Of a stretch of 64,000 nt of DNA, positions 48,776-57,087 are shown one piece after another. The stretch's first letter is position 1; each line of letters opens with the position of its first letter. Made by a program: the position numbers and the translations under genes. The stretch comes from Chloroflexota bacterium (GTDB lineage: Bacteria; Chloroflexota; Dehalococcoidia; Tepidiformales; Tepidiformaceae): positions 18,562-82,561 of the forward strand of contig JACRBT010000012.1 in the NCBI GenBank assembly GCA_016234445.1. Reading direction: 5' to 3'. The notes under the pieces are model-generated. The model saw only the letters and a program-made list of their open reading frames with translations, was not told the DNA's origin and did not search any database.

Positions 48776-49732
48776 ATGCTTACGAAGCCGCGCCCCCCGG
48801 CCAAACCTCACGTGTTCCGCGTCCTCCTCGTCGAACGGAGCGTGGCGGGAACGCGCGTCCTCCGCGAGTCCCTGCAGCGTGACGGGCTGCGTGTGCACGG
48901 GGCGAGGAGCGCCGAAGAAGCGGCGAGGCTCGCCGCCGGCGACGGGTTCGACGCGGTGATTGCGGCCGCGGCCCTGTGGAAGAAACTCTCGGCGGCGCTG
49001 GCGAATCACCCCGGGAGCAGCGACCTCTGCGTCCTCCTCGTCACCGACGGCGAGCTTCCGGAACACCGGCTCGGGACGCCCGCCGGAGTCCACGCAGTGA
49101 TCGCCCGGAGTGCGCTGATGGAGGCAGAGGGCGCGCATGCGCTGATCGCGGGGGCGATCACGGAGCATCGCGGCGGCCGGCGCAAGCAAACGATGGTGCG
49201 CTGGCTCGAACGCGAAGCACGAACAGACCACCTGACGGGGCTCTACAACCGCCACGCCTTCGACGAGCACCTGGCGACGTGCCTGGGCGAATGCGCCGAG
49301 CGGGGCCAGCCCGTGACCGTCGTCGTCCTGGACGTCGCGGGGACGCAGACCGTGAACGAAGCTCACGGGCACGATGTGGGCGATGCGATGATCCGGCGGG
49401 CGGCGACGGGCATTGCGCGCTGCATCCGCGGCGGGGACTTCGCGGCGCGAGTGGGCGGCGACGACTTTGCCATTGTCATCCCGGGGGGCGATCTGGAGGT
49501 CGGGCGGCTGATGGCGCGGCGGATCGGCCACGAAATCGAGCGGCTGAACGACTCGGAGTGGGATGGGGAGATTCCCGTGAGCGTGACGTTCGGCGTCGCC
49601 AGCGGCACCGGCTGCACGGCAGAAGAGCTTTTCGAGGCGGCGGAGCAGCAGATCGATCGCCGCCGCCCGGCGCACGCGCCGATCCTGTTCGAGTCGCGCC
49701 GATTCGACCCGGAAGGACCGTACGTCGCATGA
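48776..49732 (+). CDS. Diguanylate cyclase (GGDEF) with receiver-like N-terminus
   Basis: 318 residues. Residues 14-125 have a receiver-like fold (FRVLLVERSVAGTRVLRESL) without the phospho-acceptor aspartate in the usual place. A short linker helix leads to a GGDEF domain: TDHLTGLYNRHAFDEHLATC, metal Asp186 in VVVLDVAGTQ, and RVGGDDFAIVI with GGDDF at 227-231. RGGD at 218-221 stands exactly five residues before the signature, the product-inhibition I-site. It should make cyclic di-GMP. No EAL or PilZ protein is present in the window; the next gene encodes a degenerate GGDEF relative. Confidence 0.9.
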   Translation: MLTKPRPPAKPHVFRVLLVERSVAGTRVLRESLQRDGLRVHGARSAEEAARLAAGDGFDAVIAAAALWKKLSAALANHPGSSDLCVLLVTDGELPEHRLGTPAGVHAVIARSALMEAEGAHALIAGAITEHRGGRRKQTMVRWLEREARTDHLTGLYNRHAFDEHLATCLGECAERGQPVTVVVLDVAGTQTVNEAHGHDVGDAMIRRAATGIARCIRGGDFAARVGGDDFAIVIPGGDLEVGRLMARRIGHEIERLNDSEWDGEIPVSVTFGVASGTGCTAEELFEAAEQQIDRRRPAHAPILFESRRFDPEGPYVA

Positions 49733-49781
49733 GCGCGTCGCGAGTGACCGATTGCGCCGCCGGAACCGGCGGGAGAGAACG

Positions 49782-50360
49782 ATGATGTTCAAGCGAGCGA
49801 GTGCGCCGGAGCCCCAGCGGGAGCCGGCGCCCAAGCCCCCTCCGCCCACGCGGCTCCTTGACCCGGAGACCGGGCTGCCCAACTACCACGAGCTGGCGGC
49901 GACGCTCCGACGCGAAATCGCGCGGGCCAGGCGGTACGGTGACCGGAGTTCGCTGGCGGTCTTCGAAGTGAAGGTGGCCTCGTTCAAGCCGTCCGCGGGG
50001 AACCCGCATCCGCCTTCCCCGGCGCGGTTCGTGGCGGGGGTACTCCACGAGCAGGCGCGGGAATCGGACCTTATCGCCCGGCTGGACACGACCCACTTCG
50101 TGGTCTTCCTGACCGAATGTGACACCACGGGCGCTTCGCTCTTTACGGAGCGGACACGGACGCGGCTGAGCACGTTTGTCTACGCCCGGAATGAAGACGG
50201 CACGGGTATCTTCCTGCGAGCGCGGGCGGGGTTCGCGGCATGGGAACCGGCCCTCTCGGAGCCGAACCTCTACATCCAGGCGGCGTTCGACCACATGGAC
50301 CGGCAACTCTCCGCGTACAGCGCCGCGGAGGGCGAATTCAGGCCCCGGCCAACCGGCTAA
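49782..50360 (+). CDS. Degenerate GGDEF-domain protein
   Basis: 192 residues from ATG 49782 (ATG 49785 also possible) with GGGAGAG upstream. After a Pro-rich start, LLDPETGLPNYHELAATLRR matches the opening of a GGDEF domain, and SDLIARLDTTHFVVFLTECD aligns with the signature region, where GGDEF is replaced by DTTHF. The metal aspartates are missing, so it cannot be a cyclase; it may bind cyclic di-GMP or GTP or regulate its neighbour. About 50 nt after the active GGDEF gene; probably an operon. Its stop shares CTAA with the convergent dehydrogenase stop. Confidence 0.75.
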   Translation: MMFKRASAPEPQREPAPKPPPPTRLLDPETGLPNYHELAATLRREIARARRYGDRSSLAVFEVKVASFKPSAGNPHPPSPARFVAGVLHEQARESDLIARLDTTHFVVFLTECDTTGASLFTERTRTRLSTFVYARNEDGTGIFLRARAGFAAWEPALSEPNLYIQAAFDHMDRQLSAYSAAEGEFRPRPTG

Positions 50361-51256
50361 TCCCCCGGCGCCGGTAGCGGCCCGGCGAGGTGGGCGAGGG
50401 CGTCGACCAGGGCCTGGGTGCCGTCGCGGCCGCGGCCCTGCGCTTCGAGCACGCGGAAGAGTTGCTGGACGAGCGCCGTCCCGGGCAGGGGCAGGTGCAC
50501 GCCGTCCGCGGTCTGCTGGACGATCCGAAGGTCCTTCTGCATCAGTTCGACCATGAACCCCGGGGCGAAGTCGCCGCGGATGGCACGGGGGCCGAGGTTC
50601 GCGAGCATCCATGAGCCGGCCGCGCCGGAACTGACGACTTCGAGCATCTTCGCCGGGTCGACGCCGGCTCCCCGGGCGAGGGCGATGGCTTCGGCCATGG
50701 CCAGCAGGTTGAGCCCCCCGGCGACCTGGTTGCATGCTTTCACGACCTGGCCGGAGCCGGCGGGGCCGACGTGGACGATCGTCTTCCCCATCGCTTCGAA
50801 TATGGGGCGGCAGCGTTCGAAGACGCGCTCGTCGCCGCCAACCATGATCGCGAGGGTCCCGGCCTTCGCCCCGGCGTCGCCGCCGCTGACGGGCGCGTCG
50901 AGCATCGCGACGCCGCGGGCCGCGAGGGCGTCGTGCACCCCGCGGGCCACGGGCGGCGCGATCGTCGAGCAGTCGATGGCGATGGAGCCCACGGGGGCCC
51001 CTTCGATGACGCCGCCAGGGCCGAGCATCACTTCCTCCACGTCGGCGGAGTCGGAGACGCAGGTGATGGTGACTTCGGAGGCGGCGGCGACGCCCGCGGG
51101 GGAATCCGCGGCCGCCGCGCCCGCCTTCGTGAGCGGCTCCATCCGGGATGGGGTCCGGTTCCAGACGGTGAGGGCGAACCCGGCCTTGAGGAGGTTCGCC
51201 GCCATGGGCGCGCCCATGATCCCGAGGCCGACGAACCCGACGCGCTTGATCTCCAT
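50357..51256 (-). CDS. 3-hydroxyisobutyrate dehydrogenase family protein
   Basis: 299 residues from ATG 51256. VGFVGLGIMGAPMAANLLKA is the NAD(P) loop; LDAPVSGGDAGAKAGTLAIM the substrate motif; GPAGSGQVVKACNQVAGGLN carries the catalytic lysine; the C-terminal helical domain ends with VDALAHLAGPLPAPGD. Beta-hydroxyacid dehydrogenases of this family oxidise 3-hydroxyisobutyrate, tartronate semialdehyde or related acids; this one cannot be specified. ATG 51265 is three codons upstream. Confidence 0.9.
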   Translation of the reverse strand: MEIKRVGFVGLGIMGAPMAANLLKAGFALTVWNRTPSRMEPLTKAGAAAADSPAGVAAASEVTITCVSDSADVEEVMLGPGGVIEGAPVGSIAIDCSTIAPPVARGVHDALAARGVAMLDAPVSGGDAGAKAGTLAIMVGGDERVFERCRPIFEAMGKTIVHVGPAGSGQVVKACNQVAGGLNLLAMAEAIALARGAGVDPAKMLEVVSSGAAGSWMLANLGPRAIRGDFAPGFMVELMQKDLRIVQQTADGVHLPLPGTALVQQLFRVLEAQGRGRDGTQALVDALAHLAGPLPAPGD

Positions 51257-51320
51257 CTCTCTCACCCCGCGTTTTCGGGCATCGTAGAGCCAGAGCGGCC
51301 GGGTGTCCTTCTCCGGGAGG

Positions 51321-51959
51321 CTACTGGGGGTCGCGCCACATGAGCCAGATGGGCGGTCCCCCGCCGGGCACGGTGAAGACTTCGGTCACGCGGAAGCCGT
51401 TGCGCTCGTAGAGGGGGACGTTTCGCTCCTTCGAGCTTTCGAGGTAGGCGGGGATGCGCTCGCGGTCGCAGCGTTCAAGGATGGGGCGCATGAGCTGGGT
51501 GCCGACGCCGCGGCCCTGGAGGTCCGGTTCCGTGCCGAGCGCCAGCAGGTAGTAGTGGGGCTCGTGCGGATGCTTCTTCTCAACGGCGTTCATGCCGTTC
51601 ATCACCGTGGGGATGCGCCGCCAGGTGGTGGTCTTCACCATGGAAGGGACGAGCATGAGCTGCTGAAGCAACCCCAGCTTCCATTTGCCTGGCGGCGTCC
51701 AGCAGGCGCCGCCTGGCGTCCCGTCGGCGGTGTACACCTCGTCGTGGGGGAAGGTCAGCCGCTTCACGCCAAGGGCCATGGCGTCGTAGACGCGGCGGGC
51801 GCGGTGCTTGTCCTGGGCTGCCATCCAGTTGATGAAGGGGTCGTCATCGAAGGCGCGGGCAAGGGTGGCCGTCAGGGCAGGGATGTCGGCCGTGACCGCC
51901 TTGCGGACGGTAAGTGGGAGGGGTTCGCGGCTGCGTGGTGGGGTTTCGACCTGGGTCAT
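51321..51959 (-). CDS. GNAT family N-acetyltransferase
   Basis: 212 residues. RKAVTADIPALTATLARAFD start, a middle region with MALGVKRLTFPHDEVYTADG, then YYLLALGTEPDLQGRGVGTQ as the acetyl-CoA motif A and RNVPLYERNGFRVTEVFTVP as motif B, ending GGGPPIWLMWRDPQ. The arrangement matches the small GNAT group common in actinobacteria and fungi that has an extended middle segment. Substrate unknown. Divergent from the aminotransferase gene. Confidence 0.87.
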   Translation of the reverse strand: MTQVETPPRSREPLPLTVRKAVTADIPALTATLARAFDDDPFINWMAAQDKHRARRVYDAMALGVKRLTFPHDEVYTADGTPGGACWTPPGKWKLGLLQQLMLVPSMVKTTTWRRIPTVMNGMNAVEKKHPHEPHYYLLALGTEPDLQGRGVGTQLMRPILERCDRERIPAYLESSKERNVPLYERNGFRVTEVFTVPGGGPPIWLMWRDPQ

Positions 51960-51987
51960 TGATGGCTCCTCTCAAAACCGGCGGCGG

Positions 51988-52023
51988 TTGGGTGCCACCG
52001 GCGATAGGGGTACGATAACGCCC
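51988..52023 (+). promoter_or_regulatory. Leaderless promoter of the aminotransferase gene
   Basis: TTGGGT (51988-51993), exactly 17 nt, TACGAT (52011-52016), 7 nt, then ATG 52024. Both promoter boxes and the start codon fit a leaderless transcript. Confidence 0.65.
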
Positions 52024-53205
52024 ATGTCAAGCACTCCCGCGTTCAACCCTCCGAAGCGCGTCCTGATGGGCCCAGGCCCCAGCGGCGCGAACCCCCGCGT
52101 GCTCCGCGCCATGACCGCCCCGCTCCTCGGGCACCTGGACCCTGAGTTCCTCCGGATCATGGACAACTGCCGGGTGATGCTGCGCGAGGTGATGCGCACG
52201 GCGAACGAAGTGACGCTGGCGACCCCGGGCACGGGCACGAGCGGCATGGAAGCGGCTGTGATGAACCTCGTGGAGCCCGGCGACAGGGTTGTTGCCGGCG
52301 TCTGCGGGTACTTCGGCGAACGGGTTGCGCTGATGGCCGAGCGGGCGGGAGGCGTGGTCACGCGCGTGCAGTCGCCCTGGGGTTCGCCGACCGACACGGC
52401 GGGGATCCAGGCGGCGGTGAAGGCGGCGGGCGGAGTCAAGCTCGTGACCATGGTCCATGCCGAGACCTCGACCGGGGTGCAGTCGGAAGTGCAGCCGGTT
52501 TCGAAGGTCGCCCACGAGGCGGGGGCATTGCTCCTGGTCGACTGCGTGACGTCGCTGGGCGGGGTGGCCGTCGAAGCCGACCGTTGGGGCGCGGACGCGG
52601 TGTATTCGGGGACGCAGAAGTGCCTTTCGGCGCCGCCTGGGGTCGCGCCGATCACGCTCTCGCCGGCGGCCTGGGATCGGGTGCGGGCCCGGGAGGTGCC
52701 GTCGAACACGTGGTACCTCGACATGCAGCTGCTGGAGGCCTACTGGAACAACCAGCGCGTCTACCACCACACGGCGCCGATTTCGATGATCTACGCACTG
52801 CACGAGGCGCTGGCGCTGGTCCTGGACGAAGGGCTCGAAGCGCGGTGGGCACGCCACGAAAAGAACGGCCGGGCGCTGCAGGCCGGGCTCGAGGCGATGG
52901 GGCTCGTGCTCCACGCCGACGCCGGCTACCGCCTGCCGGTGCTCACGACCGTCCGCATCCCCGAGGGCGTGAACGACGCGGAGGTGCGGGGAGCGCTGCT
53001 GAAGCGGCACGGGATCGAAGTCGGCGGCGGGCTTGGCGACCTCCGGGGGAAGGTCTGGCGGGTCGGGCTGATGGGCGAGTCGTCGACGTCGGGGAATGTG
53101 CTGCTCTTCCTCTCGGCGCTGGGGAAAATCCTTCGCGAACAGGGCGTGAAGACGGACCAACGGGCGGCGACGGACGCGGCGGCGGCCGGCCTGGAACGGG
53201 AATAG
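52024..53205 (+). CDS. Class V aminotransferase, alanine-glyoxylate type
   Basis: 393 residues. RVLMGPGPSGANPRVLRAMT and the HLDPEFLRIMDN segment are typical of the AGXT/serine-glyoxylate/PucG group. TPGTGTSGMEAAVMNLVEPG binds PLP phosphate; LLLVDCVTSLGGVAVEADRW provides the PLP aspartate; AVYSGTQKCLSAPPG the Schiff-base lysine. Transaminates glyoxylate with alanine, serine or ureidoglycine. A methyltransferase gene begins immediately after the stop codon. A hydroxypyruvate/glyoxylate reductase-like gene occurs 8 kb away, which may share the pathway. Confidence 0.9.
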   Translation: MSSTPAFNPPKRVLMGPGPSGANPRVLRAMTAPLLGHLDPEFLRIMDNCRVMLREVMRTANEVTLATPGTGTSGMEAAVMNLVEPGDRVVAGVCGYFGERVALMAERAGGVVTRVQSPWGSPTDTAGIQAAVKAAGGVKLVTMVHAETSTGVQSEVQPVSKVAHEAGALLLVDCVTSLGGVAVEADRWGADAVYSGTQKCLSAPPGVAPITLSPAAWDRVRAREVPSNTWYLDMQLLEAYWNNQRVYHHTAPISMIYALHEALALVLDEGLEARWARHEKNGRALQAGLEAMGLVLHADAGYRLPVLTTVRIPEGVNDAEVRGALLKRHGIEVGGGLGDLRGKVWRVGLMGESSTSGNVLLFLSALGKILREQGVKTDQRAATDAAAAGLERE

Positions 53206-54078
53206 TTGTCCGCACCGCCAGCCGGCGACGAGAACGCGGCCTACTTCGCGGCGAACCGGGCTCGCTGGGACGAGGCTGTCCCGATCCACGCCGCCTCCGA
53301 GGGATACGACCTCGCCGGCTTCCTGCGCGGCGAAAAGACGCTCTACCCGGTGGAGATCGAGGAGGTTGGCGACGTTGGCGGGAAGTCGCTTCTTCATCTC
53401 CAGTGCCACTTCGGCATGGATACGCTGAACTGGGCCCGGCTCGGCGCCCGCGTCACCGGCCTCGACTTCTCGGGGGCCGCGGTTGCCCGCGCCCGCGAGC
53501 TCGCGGCCGAGATCGGCGTGGAGGACGCAACCTTCGTCCAGGCCAACGTCTACGACGCCCTGGCCGTCATTCACACGCGGTTCGACGTCGTCTACACCGG
53601 CATCGGGGCGCTCTGCTGGATCCCCGACGTGCAGAGGTGGGCGAACGTCGTTTCGAGCCTGTTGAAGCCGGGCGGGTTCCTCTACGTCTACGAAGGCCAT
53701 CCCATGCTCTGGGCTCTCGACAGCGAGCGGGCCGACAAGCTGATGGTTGTGGGCCATCCTTACTTCGAAACGGAACGGCCGAGCGAGTGGGCCGGCGAGA
53801 CGACCTACGTCGATGGCCCGCCCCTGGAGAACCAGAAGAGCTTCGAATGGAACCACGGGCTCGGCGAGATCGTCACGGCGCTGATTGACGCCGGGCTGCG
53901 GCTGGACTTCCTCCACGAACACCGCGAGGTCGCCTGGCAGGCTCTGCCCTGGATGGTGAGGACTGACGGCGCCACGGCCGCCCGGGGTTATGCGCGGCGG
54001 ACCGCCTGGCAGCTTCCGCCCGGAGAGCGAGACCTCTGCCCGCTGATGTATTCATTGAAGGCGTCGAAGCCCGCCTGA
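53206..54078 (+). CDS. Class I SAM-dependent methyltransferase
   Basis: 290 residues from TTG 53206, the codon directly after the aminotransferase stop (TAG 53203-53205). AYFAANRARWDEAVPIHAAS start; SLLHLQCHFGMDTLNWARLG is motif I in a variant with a Cys-His (LQCHFG), LDFSGAAVARARELAAEIGV motif II, VYTGIGALCWIPDVQRWANV and LLKPGGFLYVYEGHPMLWAL motifs III and IV. Small-molecule methylase of unknown substrate. The lack of spacing suggests translational coupling with the aminotransferase. Confidence 0.85.
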   Translation: MSAPPAGDENAAYFAANRARWDEAVPIHAASEGYDLAGFLRGEKTLYPVEIEEVGDVGGKSLLHLQCHFGMDTLNWARLGARVTGLDFSGAAVARARELAAEIGVEDATFVQANVYDALAVIHTRFDVVYTGIGALCWIPDVQRWANVVSSLLKPGGFLYVYEGHPMLWALDSERADKLMVVGHPYFETERPSEWAGETTYVDGPPLENQKSFEWNHGLGEIVTALIDAGLRLDFLHEHREVAWQALPWMVRTDGATAARGYARRTAWQLPPGERDLCPLMYSLKASKPA

Positions 54079-54088
54079 GAGCGGCGCC

Positions 54089-55363
54089 TCAATCCGCCGA
54101 AACGGGGCGGCCGATGCCGACGTAGCGGACGCCCCGGGCCTCGACCACCCGCCGGTCGAGGGCGTTCCGGGCATCGACGAGCAGGGGGGCGATGGCCGCC
54201 CAGTCGAGGGTCGCGTAGGCGCGGTGGTTCGCGTGGAGGACGGCGGCATCGTACCCCGCGAGTGGCGGCGCGGCGGGCGCGAAGCCGAGCGCGCGCACCC
54301 CTTCTTCGCTGAGCAGGGCGTCGTGGCCTTCAACGGTAGCGCCGAGGGCGGTGAACTCGCGGAGGAGGTCGACGGCGTTCGTATGGGGGGTGACGGCGAC
54401 GTCGGGGCGGAAGGTGAGGCCGAGAATGAGGATGCGCTTGCCGTGGAGGTCGCCGCCGAGGAGGTCCCTGACCCGGCGGGCAGCGTAGCCGGGCATGGCG
54501 TCGTTGACTTCGCGGCCGAGACGGGCGAGGGCGCTGGGGCCGGCCCCCTGGATGAGGAAGTGGGGGTAGACGGGGATGCAGTGGCCGCCGACGCCGGTGC
54601 CGGGCGTGTGAAGGTGGCAGTAGGGCTGGCTGTTCGCCGCCCGCGTGACTTCGTTGATGTCGACGCCGTGGGCATCGGCGACCTGCGCGAGTTCGTTGGC
54701 GAGGGCGATGTTGAGGTCGCGGTAGACGCCCTCGGCGAGCTTGCTCAACTCTGCGGCTTCAGCGGAGGCGAGTTCGATGACGTCGCCGCCGTAGATCTCG
54801 GCGAAGAAGGCGGCAGCGCGGCGGCCGCCCTCGGGGTCGACCCCGCCGACCACCTTCGGGTACTTCGCCAGGTCCTCGATGACGCGGCCCATGAGGAGGC
54901 GTTCGGGGCTGAAGGCGACCGAGAAGTCGCGCCCGAGCTTGAGTCCGCCGGCTTCGAGGCGGGGCGCGAGTTCGCGGCGGGTCGTGCCGACGGGCAGGGT
55001 GGTGTCGAAGATGCAGAGGGTGCCGGGACGAAGGCCTCTTGCGACGGTCTCGCAGGCGGCGAAGAGGTTGCTGAGGTCGGCGTGGGAGTCGGCGTCGACG
55101 TCGACCGCAACGGCGAAGGTGACGGCTTCGCACTGGCCGACCGCGGCGGCGGTGTCGGTGGTCGCCTTCAGGTTCCCGGAGGCGACCACCCGGCGAAGGA
55201 GCTCGCCGAGGCCGGCCTCGTCGGGGATGGGATTCTCGCCGCGGTTGACCAGGTCGACGCGGGCAGCGTTGATGTCGCAGCCGAAGACGGTGTGGCCCCG
55301 GGCGGCCATGGCGGCGGCGACGGGGAGACCGATGCGCCCGATCCCGATCACGGCGACGTTCAT
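54089..55363 (-). CDS. UDP-sugar 6-dehydrogenase (WbpA/WecC-like)
   Basis: 424 residues. NAD loop NVAVIGIGRIGLPVAAAMAA, the TFAVAVDVDADSHADLSNLF block, and FDTTLPVGTTRRELAPRLEA; the catalytic cysteine is in GTGVGGHCIPVYPHFL; RILILGLTFRPDVAVTPHTN closes the fold. It oxidises UDP-HexNAc to the uronic acid, the first reaction in the pathway to 2,3-diacetamido uronic acids. Its ATG overlaps the stop of the upstream oxidoreductase (ATGA, 55360-55363). Confidence 0.9.
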   Translation of the reverse strand: MNVAVIGIGRIGLPVAAAMAARGHTVFGCDINAARVDLVNRGENPIPDEAGLGELLRRVVASGNLKATTDTAAAVGQCEAVTFAVAVDVDADSHADLSNLFAACETVARGLRPGTLCIFDTTLPVGTTRRELAPRLEAGGLKLGRDFSVAFSPERLLMGRVIEDLAKYPKVVGGVDPEGGRRAAAFFAEIYGGDVIELASAEAAELSKLAEGVYRDLNIALANELAQVADAHGVDINEVTRAANSQPYCHLHTPGTGVGGHCIPVYPHFLIQGAGPSALARLGREVNDAMPGYAARRVRDLLGGDLHGKRILILGLTFRPDVAVTPHTNAVDLLREFTALGATVEGHDALLSEEGVRALGFAPAAPPLAGYDAAVLHANHRAYATLDWAAIAPLLVDARNALDRRVVEARGVRYVGIGRPVSAD

Positions 55364-56370
55364 GGGGCGGCGAGCACCTGGCTGACCATGACGGGGGCGG
55401 ATTCGCGCGCCGAACGGACCAGCGCTTCGGCGACGGCAAGGGCGGCGATGCCGTCGGCGGCGGTCACTTCGGGTTCGGCGTGGGCGCGGACGGCGTCGCG
55501 GAAGCTTTCGAGTTCGACGCGAAGGGGCTCGCGGTTCTCGATGGGATAGCGGGTCATCGGGCCTTCGGTGACGCTGGCGATGCCACCTTCGCGGGCGCTG
55601 GCGGCGAAGTTCTCGTAGAAGGCGAGCGACTGGGCCGCGTAGTCGACCACGAACATCCCCTTTTCGCAGAGGACGGTAAGGCTGCGCTCCTTCGTTGGCG
55701 TGAGCCAGTTGATGTCAAGGAGGCCGAGGCAGCCCCCGCGGAAGTGGAGCATGCCGGCGAAGATGTCTTCGTTGTCGGTGTTGATGCGGCGCTGGGCCTC
55801 GGCGTAGACGCGTTCGACCTCGTCCCCGAGGAGGTAACGCATGATGTCGATGTCGTGGGGGGCGAGGTCGTGGATGACGCCGACGTCGCGGATGCGGTGG
55901 GGGAACGGGCCGACGCGGCGGGCCTTGACCTGGAGGACGCGTCCTCCCTGCCCGGCGGAGAGGCGGCGCTTGAGTTCGCGGACGGCCGGGTTGAAACGTT
56001 CGATGTGGCCCACCGTCAGGACAACGCCGGCTGCCTCCGCGGCGGCGGCGATCCGTCCGGCGGCAGGGAGGGTGGCGGCAATTGGCTTTTCGACCAGGAG
56101 GCTGGCGCCGGCGGCGACGACCTGGAGCGCGACCGGCTCGTGCAGCCCCGTCGGGACGACGACGGAGACGAAGTCGGGACGGGCCTCTTCGAGGAGCCTC
56201 TGTGCGCCAGGGAAGCCGGGGAGAGAGCGGCCGTGGGTGGCCTTGGCGACGCGCGCGGGGTCGGCATCGGCGACGGCGACGAGTTCGACGCCGGCCATGT
56301 CGGAGAGGACGCGGGCATGGTTGGCGCCCATGGAGCCAAGGCCGATGACGGCGGCGCGAAGGTCAGCCAT
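55360..56370 (-). CDS. Gfo/Idh/MocA oxidoreductase (WbpB-like)
   Basis: 336 residues from ATG 56370. RAAVIGLGSMGANHARVLSD is the NAD site; VSVVVPTGLHEPVALQVVAA, LLVEKPIAATLPAAGRIAAA with the conserved EKP, and VIHDLAPHDIDIMRYLLGDE follow in family order. WbpB-type enzymes oxidise C3 of UDP-GlcNAc-uronate with 2-oxoglutarate-coupled NAD turnover, preparing for amination. It overlaps the WbpA-like gene by 4 nt and lies in an operon with it. Assignment of substrate comes from the cluster context. Confidence 0.86.
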   Translation of the reverse strand: MADLRAAVIGLGSMGANHARVLSDMAGVELVAVADADPARVAKATHGRSLPGFPGAQRLLEEARPDFVSVVVPTGLHEPVALQVVAAGASLLVEKPIAATLPAAGRIAAAAEAAGVVLTVGHIERFNPAVRELKRRLSAGQGGRVLQVKARRVGPFPHRIRDVGVIHDLAPHDIDIMRYLLGDEVERVYAEAQRRINTDNEDIFAGMLHFRGGCLGLLDINWLTPTKERSLTVLCEKGMFVVDYAAQSLAFYENFAASAREGGIASVTEGPMTRYPIENREPLRVELESFRDAVRAHAEPEVTAADGIAALAVAEALVRSARESAPVMVSQVLAAP

Positions 56371-56423
56371 AGTCACACGGTATCGGGATTCGGGAGAACG
56401 CGGAAGCGCTAGACGCCGGGGTA

Positions 56424-56435
56424 TATGATGGCAGC
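56424..56435 (+). promoter_or_regulatory. Leaderless -10 box of the mntA-hepT pair
   Basis: TATGAT (56424-56429) is 6 nt before ATG 56436 (GGCAGC between). The -35 region is weak. Confidence 0.5.
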
Positions 56436-56726
56436 ATGAAACGCGAAGATGCGGTCAGGCTGATCCGGGAGCACCGTGAGGAGATCACCGCGTTCGGGGT
56501 GAGGCGGATCGCCCTCTTCGGTTCCGTCGCCCGGGACGAAGGGCGGCCGGACAGCGACGTGGACGTGCTGGTGGAGTTCGACGGGGCACCCACCTTCCGC
56601 GGGCACATGGGTCTGCTTGTGCTGCTCGAATCGCTGCTGGGGACCCGAGTGGACCTGGCGACGCCGGAAATGATCCGGCCGGAACAGATGGAAATCGTGC
56701 GACGCGACCTGCTCGATGTCGCGTGA
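56436..56726 (+). CDS. mntA: MntA-type minimal nucleotidyltransferase antitoxin
   Basis: 96 residues. IALFGSVARDEGRPDSDVDV has the GSx10DxD nucleotidyltransferase signature; the rest is the short helical end typical of MNT proteins. In MntA-HepT systems the MNT protein AMPylates HepT near the HEPN active site and so silences it. It overlaps the hepT gene by 11 nt in another frame. The pair lies within the nucleotide-sugar cluster on the opposite strand. Confidence 0.9.
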   Translation: MKREDAVRLIREHREEITAFGVRRIALFGSVARDEGRPDSDVDVLVEFDGAPTFRGHMGLLVLLESLLGTRVDLATPEMIRPEQMEIVRRDLLDVA

Positions 56727-57087
56727 TTCGTCTCACTTCCTGGCGGACATCGAGACGAGTCTTGGGCTGATCGTCGGCTTCATCACGGGCCTCGACGAAG
56801 ATGGTTTCCGCGACGACGTGCGGACCGTTGCCGCGGTTGAGCGGCAGTTCCAGATTGTCGGCGACGCCGTGAAGCAGGTGCCGGCGGACATCCAGTCCCT
56901 GGCGCCCGCGATCCCATGGTCTCTCCTTGCCCGGTTCAGGGATGTGCTCACGCACCTCTACTTTCGGGTTGACGTTCGTGAGCTGTGGAACGCGGCGTCT
57001 GTGGAGGCGCCACTGATCCTGGCTGACGTTCGTGAACTCCGCCTGAAGCTGGAGAACTCCGCGGACGGGCCTGTCCCTACCCCCTGA
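56716..57087 (+). CDS. hepT: HepT-type HEPN toxin
   Basis: 123 residues. All-helical HEPN protein; ARFRDVLTHLYFRVDVRELW contains RDVLTHLY, the Rx4HxY motif that forms the RNase site and carries the tyrosine modified by MntA. AVERQFQIVGDAVKQVPADI is the usual first-motif helix. Predicted metal-independent RNase, perhaps against tRNA. The stop is 11 nt inside the 3' end of the convergent aminotransferase gene. Confidence 0.9.
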   Translation: MSRDSSHFLADIETSLGLIVGFITGLDEDGFRDDVRTVAAVERQFQIVGDAVKQVPADIQSLAPAIPWSLLARFRDVLTHLYFRVDVRELWNAASVEAPLILADVRELRLKLENSADGPVPTP

